Position numbers and translations under genes: made by a program. This document shows positions 1 through 10,075 of a stretch of DNA of 64,000 bases, in pieces (position 1 is the stretch's first letter; each line of letters starts with the position of its first letter). A model generated the notes under the pieces. That model had not been told where the DNA came from. It made no database searches and saw nothing but the letters and a program-made list of their open reading frames with translations. Source of the DNA: Adiantum capillus-veneris (taxonomy: Eukaryota > Streptophyta > Polypodiopsida > Polypodiales > Pteridaceae); the NCBI GenBank assembly GCA_014529385.2, contig CM043956.1, positions 87,595,721 through 87,659,720 of the forward strand, written 5' to 3'.

Positions 1-611
1 GAAGGAATCTCAGTAGACCCCTCAAAGATTAAAGATATAATAGACTGGCCAGAACCCAAAACGGTCAGTGAGATTCGAGGATTTTTGGGCATTACAGGAT
101 GGTATAGAATCTTCGTCAAAGATTATGCAGTTATTGCCGCACCCTTGACGCAGCTACTTAAAAAGACAGCCAAACTTACATGGGGAAAAGAGCAGGAGGA
201 TTGTTTCTTCAAATTAAAACAAAATCTCACATCAGCTCCTGTACTCAAACTTCCTGACTTCACTCAAGAGTTTTAAGTAGTAACAGATGCCAGCGGTCTT
301 GCTATAGGAGGATTTTTAAACCAAGAAGGAAGACCAGTCGCCTTTACTTCGCGAAAATTAAGAATCCACGAGTTGAATTATCCAACTCATGATCTGGAGC
401 TTCTAGCTGTCATCCATGCTTTAAAACTCTGGAGGCACTATCTTCTGGAGGAAAGTTCCAATTGATCACCGATCATCAGAGTTTAAAATGGATTTTCTCA
501 CAAGCAACACTCAACATGAGGCAGAGAAGATGGATATAACTCTTACAGGAATATGACTTTGAGATAAAATATAAACCAGGGAAAGAGAATGTGGTTGCTG
601 ATGCTCTTAGT
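1..611 (+). pseudogene. Element A: chromovirus pol fragment, RT C-terminus and RNase H
   Basis: The window opens inside a Ty3/gypsy pol gene. Residues from base 1 read as the end of reverse transcriptase (EGISVDPSKI, then the FLGITGWYR motif near 85-110). RNase H follows from about 277 (VTDASG with its catalytic Asp; then DLELLAVIHAL with the Glu). The domain is broken by an in-frame TAA at 274-276, a one-base shift near 447-450 and a TAA near 538-540. The ADALS motif that ends RNase H reaches 611, where a solo LTR cuts the gene; the same frame resumes at 1369. The RT palm lies left of the window. Seen: motifs and breaks. Inferred: same element as the chromodomain integrase downstream. Confidence 0.9.
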
Positions 612-1363
612 TGTTAAGTATGGAGCGTGATCTACCCTTGTAATTTTCTGTGGTAAAAGTGCACATTTGTAAGGCCCCCATTATGAGGAGAAGCCATCTT
701 GCGTGAAGGCAAATCACTCACCGGAAACCAAAATTTTCACGGCCAAGAATCAGGGGCAACTTTAGACTTTTTTTCCCTCGTCAGAATATTCCTTTTCGCC
801 GAAATATTATGGCCGGACGACGGTCGAAAAGTGGTCGAAAAACAACCGTCGGTTGGCCGGTGGCCGGTAGTCAATGGCCGGTGGCCGGTGGTCGGAAGTC
901 AATGGCCGGTGGCCGAATTCAAAAGCGGACTTGTCTTCTCAAGGGCGGCCACACATGGGCGGATTGGAGGGTCCGATTTGGACTTATCTATACAAGGGCG
1001 GTTACACATGGCTGCCACTCATGAGAGAGGGCAGCCCTTTTGGCCTATAAAAGGAGGCCATTTCTACACACATTTCATAGTGTGAAGTTGATGCAACAAG
1101 GTGAGTGTGAGGTGGTGAGAGGAAGCAAGGCGGGAGCTCCATTAAGGGTATAATCCCTTTGTAAACTACTTGTTTTGAAGTACTAAAGCCATTGAGTCAC
1201 TGCTTTCCCGTGGACGTAGCCCACATTGGGTGAACCACGTATATCGTGTGTACTCTCTCTCTCTCTCTCTCTCTCTACTCTATAATCTGGTGTATGTAAA
1301 TCTGTCTCTCTCCATTAAGTAATCTACTCAAATATCTATTTAGCTACGTCTTATTTTCTAACA
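612..1363 (+). mobile_element. Solo LTR inserted in element A
   Basis: A 752-bp block starts TGTTAAG and ends TCTAACA, giving the short inverted ends TGTTA/TAACA typical of LTRs. It is flanked on both sides by TTAGT (607-611 and 1364-1368). Removing it and one TTAGT copy rejoins the chromovirus frame at ADALS/RK. There is no coding region, primer site or second LTR, so this is an LTR left by LTR-LTR recombination. It holds a GGCCGGTGGCCGG-type GC-rich repeat cluster (about 851-915), a TATA box at 1046-1053 and a CT run at about 1254-1275. The 128-aa open frame across it is fortuitous. I do not recognise the family; it differs from the other LTRs here. Confidence 0.92.
1046..1053 (+). promoter_or_regulatory. 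TATA box of the solo LTR
   Basis: TATAAAAG lies in a GC-rich context about 435 bp into the LTR, with the CT-rich stretch about 200 bp downstream. This fits a U3 promoter; the start site is not determinable. Confidence 0.6.
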
Positions 1364-1368
1364 TTAGT
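1364..1368. repeat. Target-site duplication of the solo LTR (TTAGT)
   Basis: TTAGT occurs immediately before (607-611) and after (1364-1368) the solo LTR. Five bases is the usual gypsy/copia integrase footprint. Confidence 0.9.
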
Positions 1369-3042
1369 CGTAAGGTTTTTCTTGGGGCTATTTCCATAGT
1401 TGACAATCCAATCCTCAACAAGGTTAAGGAAGCTTCCCTGGAAGATAAGGATTATCAAACACTTCTACAGGTTATCAATCAACAGGACCTAAAAGAGAAA
1501 GAGAAAGACAGAATCAAGGATTATTCACTTGAGGTGGGGCTTCTCTACTATAAGTATCGGCTTTACATTCCTAAAAATCCAACATTAAAGGAGTTAATCC
1601 TTTATGAAGGACATAACGCTCCAGTTTCCGGCCATCCTGGCTATGCAAAGACCCTTAATGCCATAAGGAAAAGATATTTCTGGCCAGGAATGAAGGGAGA
1701 TATACTTCGTTACATCAAACAATGTCTTTCCTGTCAAAGGATTAAGGCTGAACGAATAATGATGCCAGGAAAACTTCAACCTCTGGACATTCCTCAAATG
1801 AAGTGGGCACTCATTAGCATGGACTTCGTAACAGGTCTTCCCACTGTTCAAGGGGGTTACGACTCCATTATGGTTGTAGTAGATATGTTGACTAAAGTCT
1901 CCCACTTGATTCCTGTAAAAACAACTTATACTGCATCAGACATAGACCGTATCTTTATCAAAGAGATCTTCAGATTACACGGGATTCCTAAGAGAATAGT
2001 CAGTGACAGAGACGCAAAATTCACTTCAAAATTCTAGAAAGCTTTGTTTGAATCCTTAGGTACTCAGCTATGTTTTAGTACATCCTATCACCCCCAGACA
2101 GACGGACAGATAGAAAGAGTGAACCAAGTTATTGAAGACATCCTTAGAGCCTATTGTGGTAGGGAACCCCGGAAATGGATCCAATTTCTTCCTCTGGTGG
2201 AATTCGCCTATAACTCTTCCTTTCATCAAAGCATTAGGATGTCACCATTCAATGCTCTTTATGGGTTTGAGTGTATATCACCCCTAAATTTTTCTGACCC
2301 TACTACAAGAGTAGAAGCTTCAAAGCAAATGTTGGAGGAGATGGATGCCCAAACCAAAGCCATAAGGCAAGACATTCAGGCAGCCAAGGATTGCCAGAAA
2401 CAATATGCTGATAAAAAATGGTATGATCGGGTTTTCAAACAAGGAGATAAAGTATTCCTAAGGGTTCGGCCAAAAAGAAGCACTCTATCCTTGGGAAAAT
2501 ACAAAAAACTAAGTCCCAGATATTGTGGACCGTATGAAGTGATTAAAGTAATCAGTGATCAAGCTTATAAACTAAAATTGCCGGAGCACCTCAAGGTCCA
2601 TAATGTATTCCATATCAGTCTTCTAAAACCTTACATCCCAAATCCAAATTATACTCTAGATGACGAACAAATTGTGATGCAGAAGCAAGGAATTCTTGAA
2701 CTCCAACCAGATTGTATTCTCGACACTAGGGAAAGGAATATGAGAAACAGGGTTATCAGAGAATATTTGGTCAAATGGAAGGACTACCCTACCGAGGACG
2801 CCACCTGGGAGGATGAAGTATCCCTTCACAAGGATCTTCCCAATTTCGGTTGTGATGAGGACATCTCAAAATCCTTAAGTTGGGGTGATTGTAAGGTTTC
2901 CAGTTTCCGAACCCTTAAAGATTGTACAAAGCTTGCAAAACTTAATAGAAAACACTATTGCAGGACTCCAAAAACTATTAATTTTGGTATTTTTGGAATT
3001 ATAAGCAGAGCTTTACTATGTTTAGAACTTCTCAGAATCTGA
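1369..3042 (+). pseudogene. Element A: chromovirus integrase with C-terminal chromodomain
   Basis: After the solo LTR the frame gives the integrase HHCC finger (EGHNAPVSGHPG ... CLSCQRIK, about 1606-1750). The catalytic core has Asp in SMDFVTG, Asp in VSDRDAKF and Glu in GQIERVNQV; the last two are separated by 35 residues, the classic D35E spacing. An in-frame TAG at 2035-2037 replaces the usual Trp after KF. The GPY region (RYCGPYEVIK, about 2515-2545) is followed by the HNVFHISLLKPY motif. A chromodomain follows (REYLVKWKDYPTEDATWE, about 2760-2815). Chromodomains bind histone marks and guide integration in chromoviruses. The tail after about 2880 may already run into LTR sequence. Confidence 0.93.
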
Positions 3043-3365
3043 TTCCGATAAAAACGAGAACAGTTACGGGTCCTGGAAAATTACAATAGAAATTTGAATA
3101 GTAACAAAAATTGGATGGTTCCATTATTAATCATTAGCAAAGACTCTTTACACTAAGGTTCTAGAATTAGATAGAAAATTCCAATTTTCATCATTAAGGA
3201 TCTGCAAAAATCAACCAGGTAAATTCTGGAAGGTATTGGGTGAGTGTGGAAGCTGGGGAAACTTGCCAAACACAATGATAGCTGAAAATGGTGCAAATTG
3301 CAAGCTGGGGGGCTGCTTGGACTGTGGGAAAACTGCCAAAAAACTACCAGGTGCTCAGAAAAAGC

Positions 3366-3373
3366 TATAAAAG
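3366..3373 (+). promoter_or_regulatory. TATA box in element A LTR
   Basis: TATAAAAG precedes a pyrimidine-rich stretch (GGTTCCTTCTCTTC). It is a plausible U3 promoter giving a transcript with a leader of about 1.7 kb before the gag ATG at 5149. Confidence 0.55.
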
Positions 3374-3842
3374 GGTTCCTTCTCTTCATAATTCGACAGA
3401 CTCGGAGCCTTGAGACTTTCTCTCTCATCTAGGGAGAACACTACACAGAAATCATTAGAGTTTAATCTCTAATTGATTAACCCTAACGATAATTAGCCTA
3501 ATCCTTCTTAATTAGCAAGGTTAGATTAAGATATTTGTTAATAAATCAAATATTAGGCCTATGTATGCTCCTCAAACCTCTCTTAATTAATTAATATCTT
3601 CTGATTATTGGAATTAAGCTTAGTAATACTAAGCTAATTAATTATCCTATTATAATACGACTGAAATTAGCCAAATTAACCATGAATTAATGGTAAATAT
3701 ATTAATTAAGATTAGATTAAGTTGAAGTAATTATCAGAGATGCATTAGACAGTTATTAATATAGGAAAATTATCCTATAATTTTCTGAGAGGTTTTCCTA
3801 ATTAATTAGGCATAATTGCTTGGTATTTTTGAGCAATTGTAA

Positions 3843-4910
3843 TAGGGGAAACTACTAAATGAATTTCAAATGATGTGATATATTTATCAGTGGTTAATTA
3901 GGTGTTCAAAAACCCGTGATAATTAGGAGAAGCTCAAAAAATTAATCTAGCTAACTACTTTAGCTGAAATACCCTGTTTTTGCGTAATTTAAATAGTGGA
4001 AATTAGTAAATGGATTTAAAATGTTGTGATATATTTATCAGTAGTTAATTAGATGTTCAAAAACTCGTGATAATTAGGCAAATCTCAGAAAAGTAATCTA
4101 GATAATTAATCTAGGAGAAATACTTTGTTTTTTGAGTAGTTTAAATAGGGGAAATAAATAAATGGAATTAAAATGTTGTGAAATATTTATCAGTGGTTAA
4201 TTATGTGTTCAAAAACCTTTGATAATAAGGAGAATCTCAGGAATTTAATCTAGCTAATTACTTTAGCAGAAATACTCTGTTATTTGAGTAATTTAAATAG
4301 GAGAAATTAGTAAATGGATTTCAAATGTTGTGATATATTTATCAGTGGTTACTTAGGTGTTTAAAAACCTATGATAATTAGGAGAAGCTCAGAAAATAAA
4401 TATAGCTAATTACTTAAACAAAATTACTCTATTTTTTGAGTAATTTAAATAGGGGAAATTAGTAAATTGAATTCAAATGCTATGATATATTTATCAAGGT
4501 TTAATTAATTATTAAGGAACCCATGATAATTAGGTGAAGCTCAAATAATTAATCTAGCTAATTATTTTAGTAGAAAAACTCTGATATTTAGACAAATTAA
4601 ATAGGGAAAATTAACAAATAGATTTAAATGGAATTGAGATATTTATCAGAGGATCATTAGACCTTAGGGAACCTGTAATAATTATGCTACCGTTAGAAAA
4701 GTAGTTTAACTATATATCCCAACAAAATTACTCTAATTTTTGGGTAAAATAAAAAGGGAAATATAGTAAAGTAAACCAAAAACCTTTGATATCACTTCCA
4801 GAGAAGGAATATAGCTTGAGGAATCTATAATAATTATCCTAACCTTAGATAAATAGTTTAGGTATGCATCTTGGTCAAAAGTAACCGATTTTTGGTATAT
4901 AATGGACAAG
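3843..4910 (+). repeat. Seven degenerate tandem repeats, period about 152 bp
   Basis: The core TGTGATATATTTATCAG and its flanks recur near 3875, 4026, 4177, 4330, 4482, 4635 and 4787, a spacing of 151-153 bp. Each unit also has a (GTGATAATTAGG)-like block, an ATCTAGCTAATTA-like block and a run like GAGTAATTTAAATAGGGG. The first four units match closely; the last three decay progressively toward gag. The period is close to a nucleosome core plus a short linker, but no function is known. Confidence 0.85.
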
Positions 4911-5148
4911 AAAAATTAGGAAATAAATTTATCTAATTGCCAAATAATAAACCGAGGTCCAAAATCCTTCTTGAAGGATGGGAAAAAAATTACTTATAGT
5001 ATAATTAAGTTATTGGATGAGTAACCTATCAAATCAACGATTAAAGATCCCTATCTATTCCAAAAATCCTTATTTTTGGTAAACAAGGAAAATAAAGGTT
5101 ATTGAATTAATCTTCTAATGGATTAAGTCTTTTTATAAGGCTGTCGAA

Positions 5149-5304
5149 ATGGCTCCCAAGAGAACTAGGGGGAATCCTTTGACTGAAAAAGAAGATGTTA
5201 GTAACAAGCTTAACAAAGCAACTAATGACCATGAAGCAGGGCCTAGCCATAGGCCAACAGAGGAGAGTCTACGGGCACCTGCCCCACAGTTGATGGACGA
5301 TTAG
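5149..5304 (+). CDS. Gag N-terminal fragment of a chromovirus copy
   Basis: An ATG at 5149 opens a 51-codon frame beginning MAPKRTRGNP and ending at TAG 5302-5304. The basic start and following acidic/polar stretch (TEKEDVSN, GPSHRPTEES) resemble plant chromovirus gag N-termini. The frame can be read past the stop for a few codons (SQVDFY), then similarity ends near 5336. No capsid or zinc knuckle follows, so this is a truncated gag start. Its position after the LTR-like region suggests it belongs to the element whose LTR is shared with element A. The family assignment rests on context and a short match. Confidence 0.5.
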   Translation: MAPKRTRGNPLTEKEDVSNKLNKATNDHEAGPSHRPTEESLRAPAPQLMDD

Positions 5305-6412
5305 TCCCAGGTGGATTTCTATTATGTCATTAATAGATTTTAGAGTTTTTTTTAAGTTGCATTGCATACGTAAGGTTAGGAAGGAAAAAAAAAATGGCCG
5401 TAAATGGAAGGTAACTTCCACGAAACACACGAGCAATGCTTGTAGCTAGGAAAGGAATGATTGGGTTATGACTGATTGACTAGGAAAGAAATGTTTGACC
5501 ATCCTTAAGACAACTAGTCTCAAGACACCTCTGATTTCTTGGAAATATTTTACTCCACGTAATGAGTAATGATGGAGATACCATCATGGAGGAGTCGATT
5601 ACCTCGGCACGTGTGGAGTCTTTACCCCGTGCTTGTTTATGTTTATGGATAGTACTTTTAAGTTTATCCTAGAGGAACCGCCCGGTTGTATGGGCAACTG
5701 GTTTTTGCGTATGGGCGCCCAGACTTTGGGTGAAGACTTTTTCCACCTCGGTTATATAAATAAGGAATAGGTGCCGTTTTTCACCCCTGTATAGGTGGTC
5801 TTGAGACAAGTTAGTACTGGTCAGTGATACTTTAAAATGACAGTACCTTGTCTTAAGTTTAAAGATGTCTATCTGAAAGAATGTCTTCAATACTGTTTTC
5901 AAAGGTTGTCTTAAGGAAATGCAGTTTGAAAAGTTAAAAAAGAATCATTATTTTAATTGTGGAAAGAATGTGGTCGTAAATAAACAACAATAGAATCATG
6001 TGTGAGTGCGGGGTGGTAAGTGGGGATTGACTAAGGTTGTCAATCATGGACGGGTGCACCTGATTAGTCATGTAACTATCGATTCTCGCACACTAAAACA
6101 TTTAGAACTGCACTTGGACGAGGAATCCACCAGCGGCTGTGCCCTCACATATGCTAGAGGGAAAAAAGCGTTGGCTAAGGAAACGTTAATCTAAAGGATG
6201 AAGATTTAGGGCCGGACGTTTTTTATAGGGTCCCGTTTCCACTGCGAGACAGGACTAGGTCTCTTCTAGGGCTATAAACCTAAACCATTGCCAATGGTAA
6301 GGGTGAATTCCCTGAAATTTGTTTTTGTTTAAAGACTTTGACTTTAGTAGGCCTAGAGACCTGTCAATGGGACCATCCCGCTTTTGGTGTCGGCGGGTTG
6401 GAGACCTTACAC
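5305..6412. other. Unassigned 1.1-kb spacer with an LTR-like promoter
   Basis: No protein domain is recognisable; the 62-77 aa open frames here look random. It carries a TATGGGCGCCCA motif and a TATA box (5710-5760). It also has a broken inverted repeat: TCCTTAAGACAAC and CTCAAGACACCT near 5503-5530 are echoed in reverse complement near 5793-5915. It may be an eroded LTR/leader, possibly of element C, whose 5' end is otherwise missing. This is inference. Confidence 0.4.
5710..5760 (+). promoter_or_regulatory. LTR-like promoter: TATGGGCGCCCA plus TATA box
   Basis: TATGGGCGCCCA (5710-5721, palindromic core TGGGCGCCCA) is followed 31 bp later by TATATAAA (5753-5760). The same motif occurs shortly upstream of the TATA box of element D and near the start of element G's LTR. 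Confidence 0.45.
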
Positions 6413-8907
6413 AGAAACTGGCATTGAGGCTGATCCAGACAAGGTTAAGTCTATTATTCTTGTTCCATCACCTATGAGTACAAAGCAATTGGAAACCTTT
6501 ATACACAAAGTAAAGTACATGGCACGGTTTATTCCATTGTCTTCACAGCTCCTTTATCCATTACAGCAAGTGGCAAAGCATGATCCATTGCAATGGGATG
6601 ACAAGTGTGAAGAAGTGTTTCAAGAGGTGCTAGGGGGTCTGTTAGCCATGCAGGCTCCTGATTGGGAGCAAGTGTTTTATGTAAATCCATCAGTAGGGGA
6701 TGATGCCATTGGAGCCATGCTATTGCAAAAGGGGAAGGGCAGCCATTATATGAGGCTAGTGTATTGTGCAAGCCGAGTGAAGTTGGTAGCAGAGAGAAAA
6801 TTTTCGGAAGTAGAGCTAGTGATGGCTAGTGTAATATTTGCATGTCGACGATTTCGTTATTACTTGCTACCACGACCTTTTGTTTTCTTGACGAGTTACG
6901 CTTTTTTGCCACAATTAATTAATGGCACTAACATGTCAAATGTGGTCAAGAAATGGGCAATTGAGCTGCAAGAGTTCGAGTTCTCTTTTCTAGTGGAAGA
7001 CAGTACAAGATCTACACTAGCTGATTTGTTGACCTATAAGGAGAATCCCCTCCTTGTTAAGGAAGAGGTGGTGAGAAGAGTAGTTGAAGAAGTTCCACAG
7101 ATCAGCAATGCATATGTTTTGTTCTTTGATGGCTCATACAGAAAGAGCCATGATGCGGCTTCAGGGGGTATAGCACTTATGATCCAGAGGGGGAGTTAGT
7201 ATGCAAGAGAGGGTTCAAATTGAATGCTCATAGTAACAATGAGGCTGAATATGCTACTTTGGAAGCTGGATTACACAATTGTTTGAAGCATGGGGTTAGA
7301 AGGTTGAGCATAAAAGGTGATGCCTTGTTAGTTGTGAAGCAAGTGCTGGGTGTGTGGAAGAGCAAGAACACCTCATTGAGGGAAATGTGTTTCAAAATTA
7401 AAGGCCTGTTAAAAAAGTTTGAAGCATGGAGCATCAGACACATTGAACGTGCTCTGAATGGAGAGGCACATGAAGCAGCTCAAAGCATATTTGGGGAGCT
7501 ATTTGTGTTGAGGACCAATTTACCACTTTATCATGGCCGAGAAAGTTTGGCTCAAGAAGAGGAGTTTTTGCTAACAGGAATCATTCCAAAAGACATTCAT
7601 AAATCTAAGAAGTATGGTTTTGTGCGTAGAGCATACAGGTACAAATTGATTGGTGATGTCTTGTACATGAAAGGGGCTGATCTCGTGTTGAGACGTGTAC
7701 CTTGGCGCGAGGAGCTTTATAGAGTGTTGGAAGAGAATCATGAAGGTGAATGTGGTGGACATTTTTCTCTAAAGATCACCTTGCATAAGATCTTGCAAGA
7801 GGGGTATGTATGGCCTAGTCTGCACAAGGATGTTCACCATTGGTGTAGTCTTGCAATAGGTGTCAAGCATTTGGGAAGAGAGTGTTGAAGCCAGAGCTAC
7901 GAAAAAACCATTATGGCGTTTGATGTGTTTGAAAAGTGGGGGATTGATGCAATAGGCCCGTTATATATCACAAGCAAGGGTAAAAGCTATATTTTGACTG
8001 CAGTGGACTATCTCTCTAGATGGGCACAGGCTATAGCAGTAAAACACATCACTGCAAAGGATGTGGAAAAATTTGTGTATGATGAAATATGTTGCAAGTT
8101 TGGGGTGCCGCTAGAGCTACTTCCGGATAAGGGGCCATGATTTAGAGCTAAACTGCTAGACTTCTTATGCGCAAAGATGAATATTAGGCACTAGCATACC
8201 ACTCCTTATTACCCGCAATGTAATGGCTTAAATGAAAGATTCAATGGTGAGTTGGTACAAATTCTTTCAAAAGTGACAGAGCACCAAGGAAAGAATTGGG
8301 ATTTGGAATTGCCTAGTGCATTATGGGCTTACCGTAATTCGGTGAAGACAGGTACAGGGTTTACTCCATTTCATTTGGTATATGGAAAGGGAGCACTATT
8401 GCCTGTGGAGGTAGAGTTGCCTGTAGTAAAGATGCTAGAGAAGTTTCTTGGGCCGCCTAGTGATGCATTCAAAGAGAGGCTCTTACAATTACAAGAGGAC
8501 AGCTGGATATGATGACTGCATTAGAACATTATGGGCAGATGCAGGATAAGGCTTTGGCAAAGATAAATGAAAAGGTCAAAAGTAAGGGTATCCAGAAACA
8601 TGACTTGGATTTGCGCTACAACAGTAAGCTGGACAACACCTTCCAAAAGAAGTTTCAGATTAAGTGGGAAGGCCCTTTCAAGGTAGTGGAGTGTTTTCCG
8701 AATGGTACATATCAGTTGGCTAACCTGGATGGGGTTCTACATAAGTCAAGGGTAAATGGATTGCGTCTTAAATTATATCATGCCAGGTTGATGATGGCGG
8801 AGCAAGATGAGCTGTCTGCAGAACAAGTAATGCATGTGAGGGATGAGGAGACCTGTGACGCGGCGAGTCTCATATCTCTTTTTGTTGCTTCTGCTGATTG
8901 TGAATGA
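6413..8907 (+). pseudogene. Element B pol remnant: RT end, RNase H, second RNase H, integrase
   Basis: Order: end of RT (GIEADPDKVKSI), gypsy RNase H (about 6590-6900), then a second, archaeal-type RNase H starting VLFFDGSYRKSHDAASGG (about 7115), the hallmark of Tat elements. Next come the integrase HHCC finger (ENHEGECGGHF, about 7735) and core (KWGIDAIGP about 7935; LPDKGP about 8125; GLNERFNGE about 8225, keeping the catalytic Glu), ending at 8907. A one-base loss near 7175 relative to element F shifts the frame in the second RNase H. TGA 8138-8140, a stop near 8193 and a shift near 8500 break the rest. The CWNRC-like part of the finger is altered (WCSLAIG). Non-functional as read. Confidence 0.9.
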
Positions 8908-8935
8908 TCTAGCAGGCTAGGGGATGGGCAAATTA

Positions 8936-10075
8936 TGTAAGGAGTTTTTTGGAGCAAGGGATTGCGCATATGTACATACCCATGCATGGTGCATAGAATA
9001 AAGAATTGCCCATTTTCCAGAGCCAGGTGGTTACGTGGGGCCCACATATATACAGGTAGGACAACATGTACATAGTGCATCAATTTTCACTATCACCAGT
9101 ACCAATGTGTTTTTTCTATAATAATGAGGAGTTGGTAGCGCGTAAAACTTCTCGAGGAAGCTATCCACGGGCCGACGACATGAGGTAAGTAGGTGCGCCA
9201 GATGGCATGTAGTGGCGTCAGGAGGTCGAATGGGGTCAGTACTTGCACGTGGATAAGTATGGACACGACGTGGGTGTTTTCTTGTGATAATTATGCAGAA
9301 AGGTCATCATGAGGACCATATTTTGGGGCCACTTCATGTGGTGGCGGGATGCATTATTGAAAAAAGTCGAGTGCCAGGTGTGTGGATGGATACAACAAGG
9401 TGACAACTATGCACTGCGAGGCGACTTTTTGGCCTGTTCACGGTCCGTTTGAGGTCATCTAAAAGGCCAAGGGTACCCAAGTAATAAAGCTAAGTGTGGG
9501 AACTGGAAAAACCAGAGAGAAGACTAGAAAAAGAATGGAGTAAAGAGGAGGAACAACCGCAACTATGCTTTTTGCTCATTTTGGAGCTTGTTTTGGCCGT
9601 AAACTGCTCATCCGAGGTCGGATTTGAGCACTTTGACATTGTAGACTGGGGTTTTGGGCCGTTTCGGACGCGATGGTGCTATCCATTTTGCCAAATTTCT
9701 CACTGTTTTTCTGTTGTTTTGGCTGTGTAAGTTTCTCCTATGAGCGAAGCTTCTGCTCCAGTTTGTGATTGTATCTGGCATATTTTACCCATATTGTGTG
9801 AGCTATTTTCCCCATTGGTGTTGGCCCAAGCTCATTTGTATCTAAACATCAGAAGTTATCCTCTTTTGAACTGAGTTTTTTGGGTGTGTGTGTGTGTGTG
9901 TGGAGTGGGCAAGTGGATAGTCTCTCTCCTCTCACTCCGTCGGTGTGTTCCTTGTCTCGGCCAGGTGGGTTGTGTAAGCCGAGTGGTGCCCCATAGTGTG
10001 TGTGTGTGTGTATTATCCCAAGAGTGTGTGTCGGGTCATTATAGAGGCATTGTGTGTGTTTTCATCCCGCTCACA
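8936..10075 (+). repeat. Element B 3' LTR
   Basis: A 1,140-bp LTR starts TGTAAGGAG and ends CCGCTCACA. It is preceded by the purine-rich GGCTAGGGGATGGG (about 8915-8928), the likely polypurine tract. It aligns along its length with both LTRs of element F. It carries GT runs near 9884-9902 and 9999-10012. Confidence 0.88.

Larger units (their letters stand above)
2890..5148 (+). other. Element A: probable LTR and long AT-rich leader
   Basis: This AT-rich non-coding stretch lies between the integrase end and a fresh gag start codon. A possible LTR start TGTAAGG is at 2890, preceded by a weak purine tract (TTGGGGTGA). A TATA box lies at 3366-3373. The LTR end and a primer-binding site were not found, so the boundary between LTR and leader is unknown. 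The 3' end of one copy followed by an LTR and then a gag start suggests either two copies sharing an LTR or an LTR-recombination product. Seven ~152-bp tandem repeats fill the middle. Confidence 0.5.
6413..10075 (+). mobile_element. Element B: 5'-truncated Tat-lineage gypsy retrotransposon
   Basis: From about 6413 the sequence matches element F (from about 54031) through RT end, RNase H, archaeal-type RNase H, integrase and the whole 3' LTR. Gag, protease, most of RT and the 5' LTR are absent. The left junction is abrupt and has no LTR, so the missing part was probably lost by deletion. Because the 5' end is gone, no target duplication can be tested; the bases after the 3' LTR are GCGCT. Confidence 0.88.

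Noticed and set aside
699-1085. A 128-aa frame inside the solo LTR
   Set aside because: It crosses the TATA box region and GC-rich repeats and has no domain; LTRs of this kind are non-coding.
6006-6194. 62-aa frame in the 5305-6412 spacer as a gene
   Set aside because: Short, no recognisable domain, and no matching relative in the window.
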